This document shows positions 7,032-13,147 of a stretch of DNA of 18,202 nucleotides, in pieces. Made by a program: the position numbers and the translations under genes. Numbering within the stretch: position 1 is the first letter of the stretch; the number at the start of each line of letters is the position of its first letter. The notes under the pieces were generated by a model that saw only the letters and a list, made by a program, of their open reading frames with translations, had not been told where the DNA came from and searched no databases. This DNA comes from JAOUEA01 sp035550775 (GTDB lineage: Bacteria; Actinomycetota; UBA4738; HRBIN12): the NCBI GenBank assembly GCA_035550775.1, contig DASZOO010000108.1:1-18202 (forward strand), in the 5' to 3' direction.

Positions 7032-9251
7032 TCACCCGACCGGCACGGAGCCGGTCACCGTCGTCCCGGCCCCCGGGGCGCTCTCGATGCGCACCTCGCC
7101 CCCGATCGCATCGAGCCGGTCGGTGATGCCCTGCAGCCCGGTACCCCGCGACGTCGTCGCCGGGTCGAACCCGCGGCCGTCGTCGGTGACGCGGAACCGC
7201 AGCGACCCGTCGTGCTGGGCGATCGCGACCTCGGCGGCCGTCGCCTCCGCGTACTTCGAAACGTTGTTCAACGCCTCGAGCACGCTGAAATACACCGCCG
7301 CCTCGACCTCCTGCTGGTAGCGGCCCACGTCGTCGACCGACACGGTCGTCGGGACGGCTGCCTTCCGGGCCTGGGCTTGCAGAGCTGCCCGCAGGCCCTG
7401 GTCGGCGAGCAACGGCGGGTAGATGCCGCGGGCGAGATCCCGCAAGTCGCCGAGGGTCTCGGCGGAGGCGTCGGCGAGCGTTCCGAGCAGCTCACTGGCC
7501 GCCGACGGATCGCGCTCGACCATCGTGCTCGCGAGCTTCAGCTGGACCTGGAGCGCCACGAGCTGCTGCTGCACGCCGTCGTGGATGTTCCGTTCGAGCC
7601 GGCGACGTTCCTCGTCCTGGGCGGTGACGAGGCGCTGCCGCGAGGCGCGCAGCTCGCCGATCAGCCGCACGTTGCGCAGCACGAGGCCGGCCTGAGCGGC
7701 GAGGTCGCGGACGAGCGCCTCCTTCGTGCCGTCCATCGGATCGGCGGGATCGGGCCGGAGCGTGATCGCACCGAGCAGTTCCTCCTGCTGGCGCACCTCG
7801 CACATGTACTCCCCCTCCAGGCTCGGCGCCGAGCCGTCGACCACGGCGCGACTCGGGAGAGAGGACGCGTCGATCGGCCACGAGGCTTCGAGCGACAGGT
7901 CGGAGCCGGTCGCCAGCCAGACGTCGCTCCGCCTCGCGCCGGTCGCCTCGGCGACGAGCCGGGCCATGCGCGGAAGAACGTCGTCGGTCGAGTACGTGTC
8001 GCCGACGCGCTCGCTGAACTCCGAGAGCACCTCGTAGGGCGTCGCGCGGCGCCCGTACACCAGCCGACCGGCGATGCGAGCCGCGCGCGGGCGGAGCCAG
8101 AGGAACAGGGCTGACAGGATCGTGGCGAGCACGAGCACCGGCACGACGTCGGCGTCACCCCCCACGCCGAAGACGAGCGCCGGGATCACGCCCACGACGA
8201 CGAAGCCCGCGACCGTGAGCCCGCCGACGACGACGGCGTACTGCGCCGTCTTCTTGATCACGACGTCGAGATCCCACAGCCCGTGTCGGAAGATCGCAAC
8301 GAGGTATGCGGCGGGCGTGCCGATCACGAGCACGAACACCGTGATGAAGAAGGGGATGTCGAAGAAGGGGTCGGACCCGTTCCCGCCGATGCCCAGCGCT
8401 TCCCCCGCGAGCCCGAGCACGAACCCGGCGCTGAGGCTGAGCCCTGCGACGGCCGCGACGAGTCGCAGCAGCCGCATCTGCTGCCGTGCCTCGCCGGACG
8501 AGGCCCGGTAGCGCCCGATCACCGCGACCACCGTCGAGAGCGCGGCGATCAGCGCGGTGAACGCGCCGATCGAGATCAGCGCTCCGGCCGCGCTCCCGAA
8601 CCCGTCGATGCCGATCGGGTTGACGTAGAGGATGCCCGCGTCGACCCAGTTGTTCAACGGCCCCGGCCGCAGCGCGAAGCCGAGCAGAGCGAGCGCGGTG
8701 CCGCCGATCAACCCGCGGACCGCCCAGCGCCACCTCGGGCTCGGCACGTGCCCGTCGGGGTAGAGCAGGAAGAGCAGCGGCAGGAGCGCCACCGGATACA
8801 GGAGGTACTCGCCGAGGACGGCGACCGCGCCCACGCCCGGCACCGACCCGGGATCGATGCGGGCTCCGCGGACGACGAGCGTCTGCGCCAGCGTGAGGAG
8901 CGGCAGCGTCGCCCCGATCGCGAGGAACGTCCACCCGGCCCAGTTCGTGGGCTGCCGCGAGACGATCAGTGAGCCGACCGCCATCCAGCCGAAGCAGAGC
9001 GCGACCACGAGCAGGACGCCCGCGCCCAGCCCGGAGTCGTCGACCAGCCGCTCCTCCCCGGCGGCGATTCTCGCCTCGACCTCGGCCCGGATCGCGGCCA
9101 CGCGCTCCGCGGTCGGATCGCCGATCACGACGATGCGATCGGGATGCGGATCGGGCGGCATCCCGACGAACATGACCGTGCTCACCGCGACCGCAACCGC
9201 GCAGACGCCGATCACGACGAGCGAGAGGATCCGTGCGTTCCGCCTGCTCAT
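7032..9251 (-). CDS. Membrane sensor histidine kinase 1 (HisKA_3 class)
   Basis: A 739-residue NarL-type sensor kinase. TM1 (about 9-31) is followed by a roughly 45-residue polar loop, probably outside the cell, then a block of membrane helices to about 395 carrying the YPDGHVPSPRWRW loop and the NPIGID segment. A GAF-like region covers about 410-530. The dimerisation/phosphoacceptor domain has LERNIHDGVQQQL with His557 and the HDxxxQ pattern used for phosphotransfer and phosphatase activity. The ATPase domain has an N-box LEALNNVSKYA (from 658), G1 DDGRGFDP (from 690) and G2 GTGLQG. The start lies 3 nt after the stop of kinase 2 on the same strand, so it is the second gene of that operon. 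The stop abuts the convergent receiver-only gene. The ligand is unknown. Confidence 0.93.
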   Translation of the reverse strand: MSRRNARILSLVVIGVCAVAVAVSTVMFVGMPPDPHPDRIVVIGDPTAERVAAIRAEVEARIAAGEERLVDDSGLGAGVLLVVALCFGWMAVGSLIVSRQPTNWAGWTFLAIGATLPLLTLAQTLVVRGARIDPGSVPGVGAVAVLGEYLLYPVALLPLLFLLYPDGHVPSPRWRWAVRGLIGGTALALLGFALRPGPLNNWVDAGILYVNPIGIDGFGSAAGALISIGAFTALIAALSTVVAVIGRYRASSGEARQQMRLLRLVAAVAGLSLSAGFVLGLAGEALGIGGNGSDPFFDIPFFITVFVLVIGTPAAYLVAIFRHGLWDLDVVIKKTAQYAVVVGGLTVAGFVVVGVIPALVFGVGGDADVVPVLVLATILSALFLWLRPRAARIAGRLVYGRRATPYEVLSEFSERVGDTYSTDDVLPRMARLVAEATGARRSDVWLATGSDLSLEASWPIDASSLPSRAVVDGSAPSLEGEYMCEVRQQEELLGAITLRPDPADPMDGTKEALVRDLAAQAGLVLRNVRLIGELRASRQRLVTAQDEERRRLERNIHDGVQQQLVALQVQLKLASTMVERDPSAASELLGTLADASAETLGDLRDLARGIYPPLLADQGLRAALQAQARKAAVPTTVSVDDVGRYQQEVEAAVYFSVLEALNNVSKYAEATAAEVAIAQHDGSLRFRVTDDGRGFDPATTSRGTGLQGITDRLDAIGGEVRIESAPGAGTTVTGSVPVG

Positions 9252-9254
9252 GGC

Positions 9255-11360
9255 CTACGCACCGTCGACGGGCACCGATCCCGTCACCCTCGTCCCGGCG
9301 CCCGGGGCGCTCTCGACCCGGACCTCGCCCCCGATCGCGTCGACGCGGTCGGAGATGCCCTGCAGTCCCGTGCCGCGCTCGGTCGTCGCGGGGTCGAAGC
9401 CCTGCCCGTCGTCCTCGACGCGGAACTCGAGGGAGCCGTTGCGCTGGGCGAGCGAGATCATCACCGCGCGGGCATGCGCGTACTTCGCGACGTTGTTCAT
9501 CGCCTCGAGCACGCTGAAGTACACGGCGGCCTCGACCTCCTGGCCGTACCGGCCTACCCCCGACGCCTCGACGGCGGTCGGCACGATCGCCTTGCGGGCC
9601 TGAGCGCCGATCGCCGCCTCGAGCCCCTGGTCGGCGAGCAACGGCGGGTAGATGCCTCGGGCCAGGTCGCGGAGGTCCTCGAGCGTCGCGGTCGCCGTCG
9701 CCTGGAGGTCGGTGGCGATCGTCACGGCGCGCTCCGGGTCCCGCGCAGCGATCGTGGCCAGCAGCCCCAGCTGCACGTTGAGCGCCACGAGCTGCTGCTG
9801 GACGCCGTCGTGGATGTCGCGCTCGAGCTTCCGCCGCTCGTCGTCCTGCGCGGCGACGAGGCGCTGTCGCGAGGCGCGCAGCTCCTCGATCAGGCGAACG
9901 TTGCGCAGGACGAGCCCGGCCTGCGCCGCGAGGTCGCGCAGGAGTCGTTCCTTCGAGGGGTCCATCGGGTCGTCGGGGGGCATCGTCACCGAGAGCGCCC
10001 CGAGTCGCTCGCCCCGGTGCGTGACGTCCACGCTGCCGGGCGGGGGCGAGACCGGCGCTTCGGCGGCGGGGGGCCAGGTCGCGTCCGGCCGGAGCCGGCC
10101 TCCGAGCTGCAACCAGACGGTCGCCGTGGCGGCCCCCGTGCCCTCGCCCAGCACGGACGCCATGCGCGGCAGCACGTCGTCGGCCGCGTAGGTCTCCCCG
10201 ACCCGGTCGGAGAACTCGGTGAGGACCTCGTACGGCGTCGCCCGGCCCCCGAACACGATGCGATCGGCGAGCCGGGCCGCCCGTGGGCGCAGCCAGAGGA
10301 ACGCGCCGGCCAGCACGGCGGCGAGCACCAGCACCGGCAGGGCCTCCGACGTGCCCCCGACCCCGACGATCGCGGTGGGGATCGCGACGACCACGAGCAG
10401 CCCGACGGCGACGAACAGGGCGACGAGCACGCCGTACTGCACGGTCTTCTTGACCACGAGGTCGAGGTCGAACAGCCGGAACCGGAAGATGGCGACCGCG
10501 GTCGCGGCCGGGATGCCGACCACGATCGTCACCACGAGGAGCACCATCAGCACGTCGGCCGCCGCAGCCGCGAAGCCGGTCTCGCGGTTCCCGCTCGCGA
10601 TGCCGGCGGCGAGGGTGAGGGCGAAGAGCACGCCGCCGACGCGACCCACGGCGCCCAGCCACCGGATCTGCTGCCGCGTCTCCGGGTCGGCCCCGCGCGC
10701 CCGCACGATCAGGGAGGCGAGGGCGACGAATGCGCTCGCCACCAGCAGCAGGCCCGCGACGGCGAGGAGGCCGCCGACCACGGGCTCCGCGGCGGACGGG
10801 ATGCCGACCGGGTTCGTCACGATCACGCCCTCGACGCCGTCCCATCGATACGGCAGCAGGGCGAAGCCCACGACCGTCACCACGAGGGCGGCCAGGTACA
10901 CGCGCCACGGGATCTTCCAGCGGCGCGACGGCAGCCTGCCGGTGGGGAAGAGGAAGAAGACCGCCGGCAGCAACCCGAGGCACACGAAGAACGGCCACTG
11001 GCTCAGCCAGTTCGCCACGCCGAGGAACGCGACCGGCCGCCCGTCCTCGATCGCCACGTCGACCCAGTTCTGTGCCGGGATCGAGATCGCGAACGACGCG
11101 GCGATGCCCAGGAAGACCCAGCCGACGGCGTTGCCCGTGCGGGCGGCGATCAGGGCGCCGACCACGGCGAAGGCGAGGCCCCCGAGCAGGCCGGGCAGGA
11201 TGATCGCCGTGTCGTCGGCGCCGAACAGGGTGCCGGAGACGATCTTGATCGCGGGCGATGTCGCCATCACCGCAACGCTCAAGCCGGCGATCGTCCAGGC
11301 GATGACCGAACGACCGCGCCGCGTCGGGTCCGTGTGCGCTTCCACGGAGGCATCTTCCAC
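9255..11360 (-). CDS. Membrane sensor histidine kinase 2 (HisKA_3 class)
   Basis: A close paralog of kinase 1 and the first gene of the minus-strand pair. From the GTG at 11360 it has 701 residues. N-terminal membrane helices carry the conserved loop in a weaker form (FPTGRLPSRRW) and the NPVGIP segment. A GAF-like region follows, then ERDIHDGVQQQL with His517, N-box LEAMNNVAKYA (from 618), G1 DDGQGFDP (from 650) and G2 GTGLQG. Unlike kinase 1 it lacks the long loop after TM1. The start is uncertain: a second GTG at 11345 is equally plausible, and neither has a strong Shine-Dalgarno. The frame stays open to an ATG at 11567, but that stretch is Arg-rich, overlaps the divergent stress-protein start and is unlike the other kinases, so I exclude it. 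Confidence 0.9.
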   Translation of the reverse strand: MEDASVEAHTDPTRRGRSVIAWTIAGLSVAVMATSPAIKIVSGTLFGADDTAIILPGLLGGLAFAVVGALIAARTGNAVGWVFLGIAASFAISIPAQNWVDVAIEDGRPVAFLGVANWLSQWPFFVCLGLLPAVFFLFPTGRLPSRRWKIPWRVYLAALVVTVVGFALLPYRWDGVEGVIVTNPVGIPSAAEPVVGGLLAVAGLLLVASAFVALASLIVRARGADPETRQQIRWLGAVGRVGGVLFALTLAAGIASGNRETGFAAAAADVLMVLLVVTIVVGIPAATAVAIFRFRLFDLDLVVKKTVQYGVLVALFVAVGLLVVVAIPTAIVGVGGTSEALPVLVLAAVLAGAFLWLRPRAARLADRIVFGGRATPYEVLTEFSDRVGETYAADDVLPRMASVLGEGTGAATATVWLQLGGRLRPDATWPPAAEAPVSPPPGSVDVTHRGERLGALSVTMPPDDPMDPSKERLLRDLAAQAGLVLRNVRLIEELRASRQRLVAAQDDERRKLERDIHDGVQQQLVALNVQLGLLATIAARDPERAVTIATDLQATATATLEDLRDLARGIYPPLLADQGLEAAIGAQARKAIVPTAVEASGVGRYGQEVEAAVYFSVLEAMNNVAKYAHARAVMISLAQRNGSLEFRVEDDGQGFDPATTERGTGLQGISDRVDAIGGEVRVESAPGAGTRVTGSVPVDGA

Positions 11361-11425
11361 CAGCGGTGGCCGGCAGCGGAAGGAGGCTCGCCCCTCGCTC
11401 CACGGGGCGGAACCGCACCTCCGGC

Positions 11426-11441
11426 GGGGTGCTGGCACCCC
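11426..11441. promoter_or_regulatory. Perfect dyad GGGGTGC-TG-GCACCCC, candidate operator
   Basis: Seven-base arms pair perfectly around a TG centre in the 184-nt divergent spacer between kinase 2 and the universal stress protein. A two-base centre cannot form a normal RNA hairpin loop, so a dimeric DNA-binding regulator is the better explanation. An imperfect relative with the same GGTGCTGGCA core lies at 6586-6601 before the receiver-only gene. No regulator can be assigned. Confidence 0.4.
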
Positions 11442-11530
11442 TCGCTGTTCCGCATGCTCGCCGGCTCGTATCCGGCGCGCGGGCAGGGCTACGGTGGCTC
11501 GGCAGAGGCGCCAGGTACGGACCGACACGA

Positions 11531-11538
11531 GGAAGGAG
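11531..11538 (+). promoter_or_regulatory. Ribosome-binding site GGAAGGAG for the universal stress protein
   Basis: GGAAGGAG ends 6 bases before the ATG at 11545 and settles the start of the universal stress protein gene, whose frame stays open far upstream through kinase 2 antisense sequence. A TACGGT hexamer at 11490-11495 could be its -10, with no clear -35. Confidence 0.7.
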
Positions 11539-11544
11539 CCGACG

Positions 11545-11952
11545 ATGACGACGATCCTGGTGGGCACCGATTCCGGCGCCGCGGCGGACCTGGCGGTCGA
11601 CGGCGCGGCGAAGCTCGCCCTCGATCGTGGTGCGGAGCTGATCGTCTTGCTCGTGCGCCCGCAGGACGACGTCAGGGCGGCCGTCGACCCCGACCGGGCA
11701 CCCGATCCCGGCCGCTACCTGTCGGGCGTCGCGCGGCGCTTCCCCGACGTATCGACGAGCACGCGCATCGAACACGGCGAGCCGGCCGAGCGCATCTGCG
11801 AGGTCGCCGCCGAGATCGGCGCCGACACGATCGTGCTGGGGAACCGCGGCACCCGCGGATCGTGGTGGCGGGTGAAGGACAGCGTGCCGAACCTCGTGTT
11901 GCGACATTCGCCGTGCAGCGTGTACATCGTCGACACACGGAGGGCTCAGTGA
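11545..11952 (+). CDS. Universal stress protein (UspA) domain protein
   Basis: A 135-residue single UspA domain. The N-terminal strand TTILVGTDSG carries the conserved Asp9 of the nucleotide-binding fold. The C-terminal half has VLGNRGTRG (97-105), related to the GxxG part of the ATP-binding signature, and ends PCSVYIVD. The usual GS(V/S) after the GxxG spacing reads KDSVPN (111-116), so Gly is replaced by Asp and ATP binding is not assured. A strong Shine-Dalgarno precedes the ATG. The gene is divergent from kinase 2 and convergent with the NTF2-like gene. Actinobacterial Usp proteins often accompany stress or energy-limitation regulons, but which signal applies here is not visible. Confidence 0.88.
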   Translation: MTTILVGTDSGAAADLAVDGAAKLALDRGAELIVLLVRPQDDVRAAVDPDRAPDPGRYLSGVARRFPDVSTSTRIEHGEPAERICEVAAEIGADTIVLGNRGTRGSWWRVKDSVPNLVLRHSPCSVYIVDTRRAQ

Positions 11953-11985
11953 CGCTCCGTGAGCGGTCGCTCGGCTCCGGCTCAC
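11936..11985. terminator. Stem-loop region between convergent genes, possible two-way terminator
   Basis: Two overlapping inverted repeats fill the 29-nt space between the usp stop and the NTF2-like stop. They are CACGGAG (11936-11942) with CTCCGTG (11955-11961), and GTGAGC (11959-11964) with GCTCAC (11980-11985). They are mutually exclusive because they share bases. There is no T-run on either side, as is common in high-GC actinobacteria, so terminator function is inferred from position and symmetry. Confidence 0.4.
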
Positions 11986-12359
11986 GCCTCCATGTGCTCG
12001 ACCCAGGCCGCCCGCCAGTCGGGGGCGGGGAAGGACTCCGCCCAGTACGCCGTCTCCCTGGCGATCTTCCCGTCGCGCATCTCGAAGATGAACACGGCCT
12101 GGTACACGGCCCCGCCGCCGTAGTCGAGGGTCGCCTCGGCGATCCACAGGTCGCCCTCGCCGACGATGCGGCGCGGGGTGATCGTGGGCAGCTGCGGGAA
12201 CGCGTTGTAGACGCCCCGGCGGTTGTCACCGCCCACGATGCGTTCGCCCGATTGAGGCCACTCCATGACCGCGTCCTCATGGAACAGATCGTCCATGCCC
12301 GGCACGTTGCGGGCGTTGAGGGTGGCCACCAGGGCCTCGACCGTGTCTCGTCCACTCAT
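11982..12359 (-). CDS. SnoaL/NTF2-fold small protein
   Basis: A 125-residue protein resembling SnoaL-like/nuclear transport factor 2-like proteins. It has an N-terminal helical part with ALVATLNARNVPGMDDLF (9-26), the typical FHEDAVMEWP turn (26-35), a central sheet, and the FIFEMRDGKIARETAYW strand pair (90-106) near the end. Members bind small hydrophobic ligands or act as isomerases and cyclases; no catalytic residue can be assigned here. GGAGGT lies just before the ATG. It follows the NarL-type regulator on the same strand after 63 nt and may be cotranscribed with it, though a GC-rich hairpin lies in the gap. A ligand-binding helper of the signalling cluster is one possibility (inference). 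Confidence 0.8.
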   Translation of the reverse strand: MSGRDTVEALVATLNARNVPGMDDLFHEDAVMEWPQSGERIVGGDNRRGVYNAFPQLPTITPRRIVGEGDLWIAEATLDYGGGAVYQAVFIFEMRDGKIARETAYWAESFPAPDWRAAWVEHMEA

Positions 12360-12381
12360 GGCGACCTCCGTCGCTCGCGAA

Positions 12382-12399
12382 CCCGCGATCGAGCGCGGG
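12382..12399 (-). terminator. GC-rich hairpin between regulator and NTF2-like gene
   Basis: CCCGCG and CGCGGG form a 6-bp all-GC stem with a 6-nt loop in the 63-nt gap after the NarL-type regulator. No T-run follows. It could end or weaken transcription before the NTF2-like gene, or simply be GC-rich sequence. Confidence 0.3.
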
Positions 12400-12422
12400 C
12401 CTGGGCTGCGGGCGACGAGAGC

Positions 12423-13106
12423 CTACGCCTGTTCCCTCTCCCGCAGGAAGGCCAGCACGGCCATCACGCGGCGGTGCACGTCGGGCTCCTCGGTCAGGTC
12501 CAGCTTGTGGAACAGCGAATTGATGTGCTTCTCGACCGCACGCTCGGTCAGGAACAGCGACTTCGCGATCGCCGCGTTGTTCTCGCCTTGGGCCATGTGG
12601 CTCAGCACCTCGCGCTCGCGATCGGTGAGCTTCGCCAGCGGCGAGTGCGCCATGCGGTCCTTCGCGGCCACGAGCGACTCGACGACCTTCGGGTCGAGCA
12701 CGCTGCCGCCGCGCGCGACCTCGTTCAGCGCCCGCACCACCTCGTCGACGTCGGCCACGCGCTCCTTCAACAGGTAGCCGAGACCGGCCGCGCCGTCCTT
12801 CAGCAGCTCGTAGGCGTACTCCTCGTCGGCGAACTGCGAGAGCACCACGACCCCGACGTCGGGATGCTCGGCCCTGATCGCCTTGGCCGCGCGGATGCCC
12901 TCGTCGGTGCCCGTCGGGGGCATGCGGATGTCGGTGAGCACGGCGTCGGGCGTCCGCGCCTCGACCGCCGAGAGCAGCTCGTCGTAGGCTTCGGCAGTGC
13001 CGACGACCTCGACGTCGTCGACGCTCGAGAGCAGTGCCACGGTGCCCTCGCGAACCAGGTAGTTGTCCTCCGCGAACACCACGCGCAGCATGCGCGGATG
13101 GTACAT
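12423..13106 (-). CDS. NarL/LuxR-family response regulator
   Basis: A DNA-binding response regulator of 227 residues. The receiver domain (about 7-125) has Glu13/Asp14, phosphoacceptor Asp59 in VLTDIRMPP, Ser90 and Lys114 in YLLKERV. The C-terminal GerE/LuxR helix-turn-helix (158-203) reads LTDREREVLSHMAQG, then TERAVEKHINSLFHKL, with all usual conserved positions. It is the only intact DNA-binding regulator in the window and the likely transcriptional output for one or more of the four HisKA_3 kinases. It is divergent from the regulator-cyclase. An alternative start at 13091 (MLRVVFAED) would remove five residues and place the dyad at 13094-13110 directly upstream. A TACCAT hexamer there on the minus strand would suit a leaderless transcript. 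Confidence 0.93.
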   Translation of the reverse strand: MYHPRMLRVVFAEDNYLVREGTVALLSSVDDVEVVGTAEAYDELLSAVEARTPDAVLTDIRMPPTGTDEGIRAAKAIRAEHPDVGVVVLSQFADEEYAYELLKDGAAGLGYLLKERVADVDEVVRALNEVARGGSVLDPKVVESLVAAKDRMAHSPLAKLTDREREVLSHMAQGENNAAIAKSLFLTERAVEKHINSLFHKLDLTEEPDVHRRVMAVLAFLREREQA

Positions 13107-13110
13107 CCGC
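13094..13110. promoter_or_regulatory. Perfect dyad GCGGATG-GTA-CATCCGC between the divergent regulators
   Basis: Seven-base arms pair perfectly around GTA. The dyad covers the longer start of the NarL-type regulator, or lies immediately upstream if translation begins at 13091. It is a candidate autoregulatory operator for the divergent regulator pair, since LuxR-type regulators bind short dyads. Coincidence is possible because part of it may be coding. Confidence 0.4.
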
Positions 13111-13121
13111 TCCGGTCCGGA
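13111..13121. promoter_or_regulatory. Second dyad TCCGG-T-CCGGA in the same spacer
   Basis: Five-base arms pair perfectly around a central T, directly abutting the larger dyad at 13094-13110. Together the two fill 28 bp of the divergent control region, leaving 26 bp before the regulator-cyclase ATG. Short GC-rich dyads are frequent at this composition, so support is modest. Confidence 0.3.
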
Positions 13122-13147
13122 ACGAGACGCGCAGGAAGGCGAGCGGC

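Noticed and set aside
11366..11548. A 60-residue plus-strand frame in the kinase 2-usp spacer
   Set aside because: It is Arg/Gly-rich with no Shine-Dalgarno or motif, and it runs over the stress protein start. Random open frames of this size are common at this GC.
11361..11567. N-terminal extension of kinase 2 to an ATG at 11567
   Set aside because: The extra residues are Arg- and Cys-rich, unlike the other kinases, and would overlap the strong start of the divergent stress protein. A GTG at 11360 or 11345 just before the first membrane helix fits better.
8155..12147. A 1330-residue open frame on the minus strand out of frame with kinases 1 and 2
   Set aside because: It crosses two kinase genes and the stress protein in the wrong frame and is dominated by Arg/Gly/Asp. 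No domain is recognisable.
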